NCBI RefSeq assembly: GCF_947500655.1
Contig: NZ_CANMSK010000005.1
Span: 1-64,000, forward strand
From: an uncultured Psychrosphaera sp.
Lineage (GTDB): Bacteria; Pseudomonadota; Gammaproteobacteria; Enterobacterales; Alteromonadaceae
Direction: 5' to 3'
Length of the DNA stretch: 64,000 nt
Part shown: one piece after another, positions 19,567-29,776 of the stretch
How the letters are laid out: the number at the start of each line of letters is the position of its first letter
Numbering within the stretch: position 1 is the first letter of the stretch
Program-made: the position numbers and the translations under genes
Notes under the pieces: generated by a model
Databases searched by the model: none
Told to the model about the DNA's origin: nothing
What the model saw: only the letters and a program-made list of their open reading frames with translations

Positions 19567-21075
19567 TTACCATGTGATCATAGTTTGCAAGTTAGCACCG
19601 ACTTGATCTTCAGATGCTTGTACACCTAGGTCGATTTGAATAGGACCTAGATACAAGCCAATACCCGCAGTATAAAGACCTTGAGCATCAGTAGTTTTTG
19701 CAAGCGTATCATCTGCTTCTATTAAATTATGTCTATAACCCGCTCTCAATTCAGCAAAGTCCCAAGCATTCAACACTAAGCCTAAACTTGCATATTGAGT
19801 ACCTTGGAAGAATTCAGTGCCATCTGCAAAATGAGGGCCTTGAGATTCTGTAACATCAACGTCAGCAGCTACACGATACCAATCGCCATTATAACTTGTA
19901 CCGATCCGTACTTGAGGTTTAACTTCAAAGATAAGCTCTTCTTGATCAGCGGCTAAACCATCTGGATTTGATGTAATAGTAACGCCATTTAAATTTTTAA
20001 CTGACACACCAACACGCCATTTATCAGCTGAATCTAACGCTAAAATAGCACCGATATCCGCAGTCACAAAACTTTCAGAACTTCTGTATTGATCATCATC
20101 AACATTATCATCCTCAAAACCAGATGTAGAAGCTTGATAATCAAAGAATTCTAACTGTACAGTTTTAAATGTAGCACCAACACTTAATACTTTCCCGCCA
20201 TCTAATTGCCAGTTACTACCAACTGTCATTCCAGCTTCAGCCCATGCAATTGCAGCTAAACGTGTATTTGATTTTAAATCTTCTTCATCAAACTTAATGC
20301 TTTGAGAGTCTGTATCAAAAACATCGGCGAATTCCGTTTCGATACCAACTTGTGTATTTTTAGCGTCTTCTGCTATTACTTCCGCTTCGTCTACTAATAA
20401 TTGTGCGTCATTAATATCGTCCTGTGTCGCGTTGCCTGCATCATACGACTCTTGAATTGCCGCTAACTCAGCTTCTTTTTCAGCCAAGTCATCATATAAC
20501 GGGCGAACATCATCAATTAACACTTGACCTAACTCAGCAAAACGACGAAAGGTAGCTGTATCGTCCTCAGCTACATTCACCTTTCCACCAATAATAACCT
20601 GTGTATTAACTTGAAATGACATTGCAAAAGATTCAAATGACATCCCAAGCCCACCATTCACTCCAATACCTAGATTAAAACCGGCACCATCAAGTTTTTC
20701 CATAGAGTCAGTCAAATTATTAGCCGAATCAATATTGCTTTGCAGTAGTTCTATATCATCTTCTAATAAATTTACGTCAGAGAATCCATCAAAATCATCC
20801 GTATTTTCTGAAAATTCGTCCATAGTATCTATTGCATCATTTTGTTCAACTAAGCGAGCGGATAGATTTAAGGCTAGAAAAAAGTCTTCATCTGTACCAG
20901 CAGCAGAGCCAATAAGAGCTGGATTATAATTTGCGGCAGCTGACCAATGCGCATAAGTTGTACCTGCGCTACCGTAGCCTGATGAACGGCCTGTTTGAAA
21001 AAAGTAATCAAATGCAGATGCAGATGTACTTGTTAGCCCAACTAAAGTGGCCATAGCTAATACTGACTTTTTCAT
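19567..21075 (-). CDS. TraF_2-type outer membrane beta-barrel protein
   Basis: Predicted outer membrane protein of the family often annotated as conjugal transfer protein TraF, although no conjugation genes are near. The 502-residue product has a signal peptide (MKKSVLAMATLVGLTSTSASA), the family start FDYFFQTGRSSGYGSAGTTY, a charged coiled-coil insert (about residues 195-250) and a C-terminal barrel ending in an aromatic residue (MITW). It is probably a FadL-like or general surface barrel; substrate unknown. The gene has its own terminator. Confidence 0.75.
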   Translation of the reverse strand: MKKSVLAMATLVGLTSTSASAFDYFFQTGRSSGYGSAGTTYAHWSAAANYNPALIGSAAGTDEDFFLALNLSARLVEQNDAIDTMDEFSENTDDFDGFSDVNLLEDDIELLQSNIDSANNLTDSMEKLDGAGFNLGIGVNGGLGMSFESFAMSFQVNTQVIIGGKVNVAEDDTATFRRFAELGQVLIDDVRPLYDDLAEKEAELAAIQESYDAGNATQDDINDAQLLVDEAEVIAEDAKNTQVGIETEFADVFDTDSQSIKFDEEDLKSNTRLAAIAWAEAGMTVGSNWQLDGGKVLSVGATFKTVQLEFFDYQASTSGFEDDNVDDDQYRSSESFVTADIGAILALDSADKWRVGVSVKNLNGVTITSNPDGLAADQEELIFEVKPQVRIGTSYNGDWYRVAADVDVTESQGPHFADGTEFFQGTQYASLGLVLNAWDFAELRAGYRHNLIEADDTLAKTTDAQGLYTAGIGLYLGPIQIDLGVQASEDQVGANLQTMITW

Positions 21076-21234
21076 GAATTCTCCTAGAAAAAAGTTAACT
21101 GTGTTTTTTTTGATTGTATTTTATTCACCCACTGATATTAGTCCAAGATAAACTAACTTGTAATGAAATACAGTTATTTTTTATATTACCTTACTTATTT
21201 GGTAATATCCCACCCTAAACAAAAAGGGTACAAC

Positions 21235-23250
21235 GTGAAATTAAATCCAGAGCAAGAATTAGCCGTTACATATGTTGATGGTCCATGTTTAGTATTGGCT
21301 GGTGCCGGTTCTGGCAAAACCCGCGTTATCATAAATAAAATCGGCCATCTTATTGAAAACTGTAATGTTCCTGCAAATAAAATTGCAGCGGTTACGTTTA
21401 CCAATAAAGCCGCACGTGAAATGAGAGAGCGTGTTAATCAGTCGATTGAAAAACATAAAGTGAAAGGTTTACAAATATCGACATTTCACACTTTAGGTTT
21501 AAATATAATAAAGAAAGAGATAAAAATACTTGGATATAAATCAAACTTTTCATTGTTTGACGATCAGGATTGCTTTGCATTATTAAAAGAACTTACAGAA
21601 ACTGAATTAGGTGAAGATAAAGAAAGTATCTACCAATTGATCAATAAAATATCAAATTGGAAAAATGAATTAATGCTGCCACAGGCTGCCATAAGTCAGG
21701 CAGAAGACTCGGAAACTGCATTGTATGCTGAGCTATATCAACGTTATCAATCTCAAATGAGAGCTTATAACGCATTGGATTTTGACGATTTAATACTGAT
21801 CCCTACCTTATTATTTAGAAATTACCCTGAAGTGATTGCTCGCTGGCAGGAAAAAATTCAATACCTGTTGGTAGATGAATATCAAGATACCAACACCAGT
21901 CAGTATGAACTGGTCAAAATGTTAGTTGGAAAGCGTGCTCACTTTACTGTGGTTGGAGATGATGACCAATCTATCTACTCCTGGCGTGGCGCTAAACCAC
22001 AAAATTTAGTGTTACTCAGTAAAGACTTTCCGAATTTAAACCTAATAAAGCTTGAACAGAACTATCGCTCTGTTGGTTGTGTATTACACGCTGCTAATGT
22101 TCTTATTGATAAAAACCCGCACGTTTTTGATAAAAAACTAAAAACAACAATGGAATACGGCAACCCTATTCGGGTCATTCAAACCAAAAATGAAGACAAT
22201 GAAGCCGAGCGCGTTATTGCCGAAATTATTGGTCATAGGTTTACCAATAAAACACATTATGGTGATTACGCCATTCTATATAGAGGTAATCACCAAAGTC
22301 GTATTTTTGAAAAGTTACTAACTACAAATAGAATCCCTTATAAAATAAGCGGCGGAACGTCATTCTTCTCTCGCCCAGAAATTAAAGACATCATGGCGTA
22401 TTTACGTTTAGTGGTTAATCAAGATGATGACAATGCATTTTTACGTGTTGTAAATACACCAAGACGCCAAATAGGCCCGGTGACATTAGAAAAGCTTGGT
22501 CATTTAGCTAATGACAAACACATCAGCTTATTTGAAGCGTCTTTCGATACTGCATTTATTAGTATGATTTCAGGTCCTGCCAAATCAGCCATCCAGTATT
22601 TTACTCGTTGGATTGTAGAAATAAGCGATCAGGTATTACGCAGTGAGCCGCTAGATGCGGTAAAAGAGCTATTAAAAGGCATTCATTACGAAGATTGGCT
22701 GTTTGAAACCAGCGCTAGCCCTAAAGCTGCAGAAATGAGAATGAAGAATGTCAGCGAGTTATATAAATGGGTAACTCAAATGTTACAAGGTGATAGTGAG
22801 CATGAGCCATTAACGTTACTTGAAACAGTTAACAAGTTAGCACTACGTGACATGATGGAAAGAAATGAAGATGAAGACGAAAGTAACAATCAAGTTCAAT
22901 TAATGACAATGCACGCGTCCAAAGGCTTAGAATTTCCATATGTATTTATGGTGGGTATGGAAGAAGGTTTTTTACCACACCAATCTAGTATTGACGAAGA
23001 TAACATTGAAGAAGAAAGACGTTTAGCTTACGTTGGAATAACTCGAGCGCAAAAGGAATTAGTACTCACTTACACCAAAGAACGTCGTCAATATGGTGAA
23101 ACTGTTATGAGTGAACCATCTCGATTTATTGATGAGCTTGATGAAAAAGATCTTAGATGGGAAAAAACAGGACAAGTTGTACCACAAGAACAACGTCAGC
23201 AAAAAAATAAAGCTAACATAGCTAACTTACGTTCTATGCTACAAAAGTAA
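21235..23250 (+). CDS. rep: ATP-dependent DNA helicase Rep
   Basis: UvrD/Rep-family 3'-5' helicase that helps replication forks pass protein blocks. I start it at the GTG at 21235 ([11 protein letters not shown]) behind AAGGG; this gives 671 residues against 673 in E. coli, while an upstream frame would add 24 unsupported residues. Motifs: [74 protein letters not shown]. All are intact. Transcribed alone and ended by a symmetric terminator. Confidence 0.96.
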   Translation: MKLNPEQELAVTYVDGPCLVLAGAGSGKTRVIINKIGHLIENCNVPANKIAAVTFTNKAAREMRERVNQSIEKHKVKGLQISTFHTLGLNIIKKEIKILGYKSNFSLFDDQDCFALLKELTETELGEDKESIYQLINKISNWKNELMLPQAAISQAEDSETALYAELYQRYQSQMRAYNALDFDDLILIPTLLFRNYPEVIARWQEKIQYLLVDEYQDTNTSQYELVKMLVGKRAHFTVVGDDDQSIYSWRGAKPQNLVLLSKDFPNLNLIKLEQNYRSVGCVLHAANVLIDKNPHVFDKKLKTTMEYGNPIRVIQTKNEDNEAERVIAEIIGHRFTNKTHYGDYAILYRGNHQSRIFEKLLTTNRIPYKISGGTSFFSRPEIKDIMAYLRLVVNQDDDNAFLRVVNTPRRQIGPVTLEKLGHLANDKHISLFEASFDTAFISMISGPAKSAIQYFTRWIVEISDQVLRSEPLDAVKELLKGIHYEDWLFETSASPKAAEMRMKNVSELYKWVTQMLQGDSEHEPLTLLETVNKLALRDMMERNEDEDESNNQVQLMTMHASKGLEFPYVFMVGMEEGFLPHQSSIDEDNIEEERRLAYVGITRAQKELVLTYTKERRQYGETVMSEPSRFIDELDEKDLRWEKTGQVVPQEQRQQKNKANIANLRSMLQK

Positions 23251-23275
23251 TATTCAAGCTATGACACGCAAATAC

Positions 23276-23306
23276 AAAAAAGCCAATCATCAAGATTGGC
23301 TTTTTA
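23276..23306. terminator. Bidirectional terminator between rep and the cytochrome c5 gene
   Basis: AAAAAAGCCAATC, short loop, GATTGGCTTTTT. The genes converge, so both transcripts can end here. Confidence 0.92.
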
Positions 23307-23358
23307 ATGCTAAGCATAAATACAATTTAGCAGATTTAGTTACCGAGTCATCAAATAA

Positions 23359-23751
23359 CTAACCTTTAGACATAAACTCAATAGCGGCTTTAATCTCATC
23401 ATCTGAACACGCCATACATGTTCCTTTAGGCGGCATAGCATTAAAACCGTTTATTGCATGTTTTAACAATACATCCATGCCTTGTGCCACTCTTGGAGCC
23501 CATGCTGCTGCATCACCTTTTTTAGGTGCATCCAAAACGCCAGTTCCATGACAAGCGATACACGCTTGTTGATAAACTTGCTCTGCTGACTTAGGTCCAG
23601 TAGGTTCTGCAGCCTTTTCAGGTTCAGCTCCTGCAAGATACACTTGTCCAACTGGTTGAATTCTTTGCTCTACAGCACTTTTCGTTGGTTCAGTTGCTTG
23701 AACCGAAGCTATAGATAGTACAGTTAAAAGTGTTACAAGTATTTTTCTCAT
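23359..23751 (-). CDS. Cytochrome c5 family protein
   Basis: Periplasmic monohaem c-type cytochrome. The 130-residue product has a signal peptide (MRKILVTLLTVLSIASVQA), a 40-residue linker, the haem site CIACH and the axial methionine region NAMPPKGTCMACSDDE, whose two cysteines form the disulfide typical of cytochrome c5. It is likely an electron carrier to terminal oxidases. Monocistronic. Confidence 0.93.
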   Translation of the reverse strand: MRKILVTLLTVLSIASVQATEPTKSAVEQRIQPVGQVYLAGAEPEKAAEPTGPKSAEQVYQQACIACHGTGVLDAPKKGDAAAWAPRVAQGMDVLLKHAINGFNAMPPKGTCMACSDDEIKAAIEFMSKG

Positions 23752-24387
23752 TATGAGCTCACCTATTTTTTAAGATACACAGACATTATATCTTGTAAAT
23801 TCTATCGATTTAAATATCCATTGCGATATTATGGATTTATAAGCACTAGCAAATCAAGTAAATGCCTATATTTATTTATTTATTTCTTATTAAGGTCTAT
23901 TTATCTTTCATATTCTTCAATATATAAAGATATATTATTCTCAATTCGAGCATAAACCGTATAATTTGCTCATCTCGATAATTTGCTTAAACAGAGCAAA
24001 ACTTGATACCAAGAATAGACGATATAAATAAAAATACGTTAATTGAAAATAATATTAAAAAGTCCTAGATCCAATTCTATTTTATGTGTAAGTTAGCTGT
24101 CCTATTTTTGAAATAGAATGATAATCAACCCATTAAAGGTTATAAATAAACCACTATAATAATAAGAAATTGGAGTCGCCACCGTCGCTTAACACAAACT
24201 AATAACCCCATTTAAAATTTTAATTTTTTGTTTAGCTGAATAAAGTGTTATTCACGTACTTATCCACAAGCTTAAAATGTTATACACAAATTTAATCTTC
24301 TATTGAACGCTATAGCTATAGCGGCTTTCGACATTTTATGTCATTCTTACACACTAATTTATTCAAAGTAATTTGGAAATAATCCAC
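23752..24387. other. Long AT-rich region upstream of polA
   Basis: About 635 bp without a supported gene between the divergent cytochrome c5 and polA genes. It contains three DnaA-box-like sites (listed separately) and a perfect 16-bp palindrome CGCTATAGCTATAGCG (24308..24323), about 65 bp before the polA start. The rest is AT-rich; I see no further feature. Confidence 0.6.
24248..24288 (+). promoter_or_regulatory. Cluster of three DnaA-box-like 9-mers upstream of polA
   Basis: TTATTCACG (24248..24256), TTATCCACA (24260..24268, identical to the E. coli consensus) and TTATACACA (24280..24288), all in the same orientation within 41 bp. They lie about 100 bp upstream of polA. Start-to-start spacings are 12 and 20 bp. 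A role in DnaA-dependent control of polA or DnaA titration is inference. Confidence 0.6.
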
Positions 24388-27213
24388 ATGTCTAATGATC
24401 GTATTGCAGACTCTAGCTCACCTTTAATTTTAGTTGATGGATCTTCGTACTTATTTCGTGCTTATCATTCACCACCGCATCTAACTAATTCTCGCGGTGA
24501 AGCCACTGGTGCTATTTATGGCGTGATCAACATGCTAAAAAGTTTAGTTCGACAATACTCACCTGAACAGATGATTGTTATCTTCGATGCCAAAGGCCCA
24601 ACATTTAGAAATGAAATGTATTCTGAATATAAAGCTAATCGCCCTCCTATGCCTGACGATCTCAGGACGCAAATTGCGCCTTTGCATAAAATTATTGAAG
24701 CTATGGGATTACCAATTACAGCAATAGAAGGTGTAGAAGCCGATGACGTAATAGGTACTATTGCAGATGAGCAATCTAAACTAGGTAACAAAGTATTAAT
24801 AAGTACTGGCGACAAAGACATGGCGCAACTTGTTAATGAGCATGTCACCCTTATCAATACCATGACCAATACAATTCTAAATCCAGAAGGTGTTGAGACT
24901 AAGTTTGGTGTTAAACCAGAACAGATCATTGATTATTTAGCATTAATGGGTGATAAATCTGACAATATCCCTGGCGTTCCCGGTGTTGGCGAAAAAACAG
25001 CCGTTGGACTTATTCAGGGCTTAGGCAGCATCGATAATATTTATCAAAATCTTGATGACGTTGCTGGTTTAGGATTCCGTGGTTCCAAGACCATGAAAGC
25101 TAAGTTGGTTGATAACCAAGAACAACTTAAACTTTCTTATCAGTTAGCCACTATAAAGCTTGATGTAGACCATGGCATTTCCGCCGAGAACATGTTTATT
25201 CAATCTCCAGATAAAAACAAACTAGCCGAGTTATATAAAGAGTGTGAATTTAAACGCTGGTTGGCAGAAGTGTTAGCTGGAAATGATAATTCTGAACCAC
25301 CTTTGGTTGGCTCGACTCAAAAACCAACCTCTACTGACACGAGCACTGACAATAATATTGAGGCCGTTGATCCTACCGCCCCAATTATTAATAAAGACTT
25401 ATACCAAACTGTTTTTGATTCAACTCAGTGGCAAGCAATTTTAACTGAAATCAACAATGCAAAGCTCATCGCATTTGATACTGAAACTACATCCATTGAT
25501 TATATGGATGCAGATCTAGTTGGTTTTTCCATAGCTTATGAATTTAATGACGATATTAAAGCGGTGTATGTTCCACTTGCACATGATTACGAAGACGCCC
25601 CTGAGCAAATTTCATTAGAGGCTATCACGCCAAGTTTAAAAGCTTTGTTAGAAGATGAGTCTATACACAAAGTAGGACAAAATCTTAAATACGACATCAA
25701 TGTTTTAGCTAAATATAAGCTAATTATTAAAGGTGTTATTAGCGACACTATGTTGCAATCCTATGTATTTAATAGCAATGCAACCAAACACAATATGGAT
25801 AGCTTAGCGTTAAAATATCTTGGTCATAGCTGTATTTCATTTGAAGATGTCGCCGGTAAAGGAGCTAAAAAATTAACCTTTAATCAAATAGATATCGAAA
25901 TAGCAGCGCCTTATGCGGCAGAAGATGCTGACATAACATTACGTTTGTATAAATATTTTGAAGAGAAATTACAGAAAATTTCACCGCTGAACGATCTATT
26001 ACATAATATTGAAATGCCATTAATGCCTATTTTGTCTCACATTGAACATAATGGTGTGTTGATAGACGCAGATCAGATGCATGCTTTAAGCAGCGAATTT
26101 TCTATCAAGTTACAAGAGCTTGAATTAAAAGCTCATGAACTTGCAGGTGAAGAATTTAATTTAGCCTCACCAAAACAGCTACAAGTTATCTTGTTTGAAA
26201 AATTAGAGTTACCCGTTGTGAAAAAAACACCAAAAGGTGCACCATCCACAGCAGAAGAAGTATTGCTTGAGCTTTCACATGATTACGACTTACCAAAAGT
26301 AATAATGGAATTTAGAGGGTTAAGTAAACTCAAATCTACCTACACAGATAAATTACCGTTAATGATAAAACCAGCAACGGGACGAGTACATACCTCTTAT
26401 CATCAAGCTATTACAGCAACAGGAAGACTAAGTTCAACTGATCCAAACTTACAAAACATTCCAATTAGGAATGCAAATGGTAGAAGAATTAGAGAAGCGT
26501 TTGTTGCCCCGCAAGGAACCAAAATAGTTGCTCTCGATTATTCACAAATCGAACTACGCATCATGGCGCATTTAAGTAATGACAAAGGCTTATTAACCGC
26601 TTTTGAAAATAACTTAGATATTCATAAGAAAACCGCTTCAGAGGTTTTTTCAACACCTTTTGATGAAGTAACTACAGAGCAAAGACGTGCGGCTAAAGCT
26701 GTTAACTTTGGCTTAATTTATGGGATGTCAGCATTTGGTTTAGCTAGGCAGCTAGATATTAAACGTGGTGAAGCCCAGTCATATATAGATAAGTATTTTG
26801 AGCGATTCCCTGGTGTTCTAACTTATATGGAAACCACAAGGGTTAATGCAGAAAAACAAGGTTATGTTGAAACCTTATTTGGCAGACGACTTTACTTACC
26901 AGATATTACGGCGCGCAATGTTCCTCGTAGAAAAGCAGCGGAACGTGCCGCAATCAATGCGCCTATGCAAGGAACTGCAGCAGATATTATCAAAATGGCC
27001 ATGATCAACGTTTACCAGTGGCTCACATCAAATAACATACAAGGTGTGAAGATGGTAATGCAAGTACACGATGAATTGGTTTTCGAGATAAATGAAAACC
27101 TTGTTGATGAGTATTTACCAAAGCTAACTGAATTAATGGAAAGTGCAGCATCATTAAATGTACCTTTAATTGCCGACTCAGGTATTGGTGATAACTGGGA
27201 ACAAGCACACTAA
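24388..27213 (+). CDS. polA: DNA polymerase I
   Basis: Repair and Okazaki-fragment polymerase. I start it at the ATG at 24388 (MSNDRIADSSSPLILVDGSS), 941 residues; a TTG 15 nt upstream is less likely. Domains: 5' nuclease (about 1-290, with GDKSDNIPGVPGVGEKTA), 3'-5' exonuclease (about 330-520, active-site residues in FDTETT, NLKYDINVL and YAAEDAD all present) and polymerase (motif A DYSQIELRIMAHLS, motif B RRAAKAVNFGLIYG, motif C QVHDELVFE). Proofreading therefore looks active. A perfect inverted repeat follows. Confidence 0.98.
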   Translation: MSNDRIADSSSPLILVDGSSYLFRAYHSPPHLTNSRGEATGAIYGVINMLKSLVRQYSPEQMIVIFDAKGPTFRNEMYSEYKANRPPMPDDLRTQIAPLHKIIEAMGLPITAIEGVEADDVIGTIADEQSKLGNKVLISTGDKDMAQLVNEHVTLINTMTNTILNPEGVETKFGVKPEQIIDYLALMGDKSDNIPGVPGVGEKTAVGLIQGLGSIDNIYQNLDDVAGLGFRGSKTMKAKLVDNQEQLKLSYQLATIKLDVDHGISAENMFIQSPDKNKLAELYKECEFKRWLAEVLAGNDNSEPPLVGSTQKPTSTDTSTDNNIEAVDPTAPIINKDLYQTVFDSTQWQAILTEINNAKLIAFDTETTSIDYMDADLVGFSIAYEFNDDIKAVYVPLAHDYEDAPEQISLEAITPSLKALLEDESIHKVGQNLKYDINVLAKYKLIIKGVISDTMLQSYVFNSNATKHNMDSLALKYLGHSCISFEDVAGKGAKKLTFNQIDIEIAAPYAAEDADITLRLYKYFEEKLQKISPLNDLLHNIEMPLMPILSHIEHNGVLIDADQMHALSSEFSIKLQELELKAHELAGEEFNLASPKQLQVILFEKLELPVVKKTPKGAPSTAEEVLLELSHDYDLPKVIMEFRGLSKLKSTYTDKLPLMIKPATGRVHTSYHQAITATGRLSSTDPNLQNIPIRNANGRRIREAFVAPQGTKIVALDYSQIELRIMAHLSNDKGLLTAFENNLDIHKKTASEVFSTPFDEVTTEQRRAAKAVNFGLIYGMSAFGLARQLDIKRGEAQSYIDKYFERFPGVLTYMETTRVNAEKQGYVETLFGRRLYLPDITARNVPRRKAAERAAINAPMQGTAADIIKMAMINVYQWLTSNNIQGVKMVMQVHDELVFEINENLVDEYLPKLTELMESAASLNVPLIADSGIGDNWEQAH

Positions 27214-27234
27214 CTAAACGTTAAACCATAATAA

Positions 27235-27271
27235 AAACACGGTTGTGTAATTAAATTACACAACCGTGTTT
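27235..27271. terminator. Long perfect inverted repeat after polA
   Basis: An 18-bp stem from AAACACGGTTG to CAACCGTGTTT with a one-base loop centre, directly after polA. Only three T follow, so it may work as a weak terminator or as a 3' stabilising stem. Confidence 0.75.
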
Positions 27272-27509
27272 AGCATTCATTTCAAAAAAAATATCTTTTT
27301 TATTGCTCAAAACATCTTCAATTTCTAATTATACAATAATACTAACTCGTTATTTTAAATGTAAAAATTAGAGTCGAGTCAGTAATTGTTGCAGATTTAT
27401 TACACAGGGAAAAGTTAACCCCTTTATTTACAAGGGTTAAGCGAAGAATAAAAACTCAGTTATTTTAGAGTAAAAACTTTACTTTTAATTTTAAAACGTT
27501 ATTATAACC

Positions 27510-27609
27510 ACAGTCGCTCTTATGAGTTGACCCTGTTGATATTTGACGAGATTAATAGCCTCTCCCCAATTTGCTATAGCCGATACTTTTAAAGTATCGG
27601 TTTTTTTTT
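27510..27609 (+). ncRNA. Candidate small RNA in the spf (Spot 42) position
   Basis: Between polA and engB, the position of spf in E. coli, an independent terminator lies on the plus strand: CCGATACT, AAGTATCGG and nine T (27580..27609). A possible promoter precedes it (-35 TTTACT at 27478..27483, -10 TTATAA near 27502). This predicts a transcript of about 100 nt, close to Spot 42 in size. I do not see the conserved Spot 42 5' sequence, so identity is open. A further stem (TTAACCC/GGGTTAA near 27414..27440) lies upstream; 27272..27477 holds nothing else I can name. Confidence 0.4.
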
Positions 27610-27700
27610 GCATTTTTATAATTTATTGACTGTTTTGTAATTTGATTACAACTATTAACTTTTAATTAATAGTTGTATGGATAGGCAGTATTAATAAAGT

Positions 27701-28345
27701 TTAAAGCTCAGGTTCTTCAACAATTGCAGGTTTTAATTCTTCAGCATCAAACCAAAGATCAAGTTTTTTAGATAATTGAGGAATACCCAATTTCTTCAAT
27801 GATGAAAACGTCTCAACCGACACATCACCATTAAACTCTTTCGCCATCTCTTTAATGCGTAATAGCTCAGATTTACGTTTACCAGATTTAAATTTATCTG
27901 CTTTAGTCAATAAAGCTAAAACCGGTAACTCAACTTCTACTGCCCAATGAATTAAATCTTTATCCAAATCTTTCATTGGATGGCGAATATCCATTAAAAC
28001 AATTAATCCTTTTAAACAATTTCTTTTTTGTAAGTATTCAGTTAATGATTTTTGCCATTTTATTTTCATCGCTAAAGGTACTTTAGCAAAGCCATAACCT
28101 GGCAAATCGATTAAACGACGTTCATTCCCCACATCAAATACATTAATTAACTGAGTTCTTCCTGGGGTTTTACTCGTACGAGCCAAACCAGTTTGATCCG
28201 TTAATGTATTTAGTGCGCTGGACTTACCTGCATTTGATCTACCTGCAAACGCAACTTCATATCCAGCATCGATAGGTAAACGGCGAATATCAGGCGCCGA
28301 CGTTAAAAATGACGCTTTTGTATAGTTAATAATTGATTTAGACAC
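27701..28345 (-). CDS. engB: Ribosome biogenesis GTPase EngB (YihA/YsxC)
   Basis: Essential GTPase acting in late 50S assembly. The 214-residue product has G1 GRSNAGKSS, the G2 threonine in KTPGRTQ, G3 DLPGYG, G4 TKAD and G5 SSLKK. The neighbourhood polA, engB, csrC-like RNA and yihI is conserved with E. coli. It is divergent from the cytochrome c4 gene and ends in an acidic tail. Confidence 0.96.
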   Translation of the reverse strand: MSKSIINYTKASFLTSAPDIRRLPIDAGYEVAFAGRSNAGKSSALNTLTDQTGLARTSKTPGRTQLINVFDVGNERRLIDLPGYGFAKVPLAMKIKWQKSLTEYLQKRNCLKGLIVLMDIRHPMKDLDKDLIHWAVEVELPVLALLTKADKFKSGKRKSELLRIKEMAKEFNGDVSVETFSSLKKLGIPQLSKKLDLWFDAEELKPAIVEEPEL

Positions 28346-28523
28346 CGTATTTCCTCTATATGTGTGTTTTCAAACTTTAATATTCAGCAACTTGAGATAA
28401 ATATACTCGCTAAGAATGTTTCACATTCTCACATTTGGTGTAGAATATCCTTAATTATACTCTTTGCGTGAACTGCTTCATAGACAAAGGGGTTGAGATA
28501 ACTTAAATAATAGAGACAATACT

Positions 28524-29150
28524 ATGAGAAATATTGCATTTACACTTACTATGTTAGTTGGACTCATTGGTTCAGCCCACGCTATTGAAGGCGATGCCGA
28601 AGCCGGTAAAACAAAATCAGCCCCTTGTGCTGCGTGTCATAGCGCTGATGGTAATGCAGCACTCGCTATTTATCCTAAAATTGCTGGCCAACATGCTAGT
28701 TATATTTATAAGCAGTTAAAAGAATTAAAGTTAGGTATGACATCTGGCGGAAAAGAAGGCAGATATGACCCAGTAATGAGTGCAATGGCTTCTCCTCTAT
28801 CAGATCAAGATATGAAAGATCTTGCTGCTTATTTCTCATCGCAAACAATGACTTCAGGAAGTACAGCAGAAAGTGTTGTTGAAACAGGACAAGATTTGTA
28901 CCGCGGTGGTGATATGGAGCGTGGCATACCAGCATGTTTAGCTTGTCATGGTCCACGTGGTGTTGGACATAGCCTTGCAGGCTTTCCAAAAATATCATTC
29001 CAACATTCGGATTATATTAAATCTCAGTTAGAGAAATTTCGCGATGGCACAAGATCAAATGATATGAATGGTATGATGCAAGATATCGCGGTTAAATTAA
29101 GTGATAAAGATATCGAAATATTATCAAAATATATGTCTGGACTTCACTAG
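28524..29150 (+). CDS. Cytochrome c4 (dihaem)
   Basis: Periplasmic dihaem cytochrome c that passes electrons from the bc1 complex to oxidases. The 208-residue product has a signal peptide (MRNIAFTLTMLVGLIGSAHA) and two similar haem domains with CAACH and CLACH, each followed by a methionine ligand region. It is next to engB, a common pairing in Pseudomonas-like and Alteromonadales genomes. Confidence 0.95.
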   Translation: MRNIAFTLTMLVGLIGSAHAIEGDAEAGKTKSAPCAACHSADGNAALAIYPKIAGQHASYIYKQLKELKLGMTSGGKEGRYDPVMSAMASPLSDQDMKDLAAYFSSQTMTSGSTAESVVETGQDLYRGGDMERGIPACLACHGPRGVGHSLAGFPKISFQHSDYIKSQLEKFRDGTRSNDMNGMMQDIAVKLSDKDIEILSKYMSGLH

Positions 29151-29176
29151 TCAGTTATTTTAAATAACATTAAATT

Positions 29177-29203
29177 AAAAAAAGCGTCTTAGACGCTTTT
29201 TTT
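29177..29203 (+). terminator. Terminator after the cytochrome c4 gene
   Basis: AAAGCGTCT pairs with AGACGCTTT, followed by seven T. It isolates the following small RNA gene from cytochrome c4 transcription. Confidence 0.92.
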
Positions 29204-29239
29204 ATTTCTGAATAATGTAAGTCATTGGCTATAGTTAGC

Positions 29240-29398
29240 TGTAAGACATATCGCACTAAAGTGTGTAGGAAATATCTGATAAAAAAATTTAAATACAACA
29301 TCAAGGCTTTGTAAACCAAGGAATTGTTAGTTTACTTAATAAGCAGATGTAAAAAAATATAAATATTTACTTGTGACTTTTGTCAATAAGAGTACATT
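29240..29398 (+). promoter_or_regulatory. Upstream region and predicted promoter of the CsrB/CsrC-type RNA
   Basis: A -35 TTGTGA (29371..29376), 16-bp spacer and -10 TACATT (29393..29398) precede the RNA. A half-site TGTAAG (29240..29245), as in GacA/UvrY upstream activating sequences, lies about 160 bp before the predicted start. The full TGTAAG-N6-CTTACA palindrome is not seen. Positions are read by eye. Confidence 0.4.
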
Positions 29399-29404
29399 AA
29401 TCCC

Positions 29405-29702
29405 CGTTACCACGTAGTGAATAAAAATATGGAAGCGACTCAGGGAAGTGGGTGTGGATAAAAATTGTGGAGTTACCAATTGGTCTCCCAAGGAACGATA
29501 TAATAAAGTGTCAAGATGACCAATAATTAATAAAGACATATACGGACATTAAATAAAAATAATACGGATTATTAAATGAGTGACTAGACAAGGTGTCATG
29601 CTTTCGGAAGGAATTATCGAAATTAAATAGGAGAGGTGTCAAACTTAGTTTGAACAAGCTCAAAAATTCAAGGCGATAGATGTCACACTGTCGCCTTTTT
29701 TA
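29405..29702 (+). ncRNA. csrC: CsrB/CsrC-family regulatory RNA (CsrA-sequestering)
   Basis: A stretch of about 300 nt with no coding capacity holds about ten GGA motifs on the plus strand (for example ATGGAAG, AGGGAAG, TGTGGATA, AAGGAACG, ACGGATT, CGGAAGGAA, AGGAGAGG) and ends in a strong terminator (stem AAGGCGATAG with CTGTCGCCTT, then T run, 29670..29702). CsrB/CsrC RNAs bind many CsrA dimers through such GGA sites. It lies between engB and yihI, exactly where csrC is in E. coli. The 5' end is an estimate. Confidence 0.72.
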
Positions 29703-29776
29703 TTGCCTTTTATTCCATAAATACAAATTCTTCAGTAAACTCACATTAACTAAACACCCTATATGTCGGATAAATA

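Noticed and set aside
19567..21075. Conjugation machinery suggested by the TraF-like name
   Set aside because: No other transfer genes are nearby; the protein is an outer membrane barrel whose family name is historical.
24100..24150. Possible Fur box (GATAATCA-like) upstream of polA
   Set aside because: Only half of the expected palindrome is present and polA is not an expected Fur target.
29336..29539. 67-codon minus-strand frame overlapping the csrC-like RNA
   Set aside because: It lies antisense to the GGA-rich RNA and shows no protein features; the noncoding reading explains the region better.
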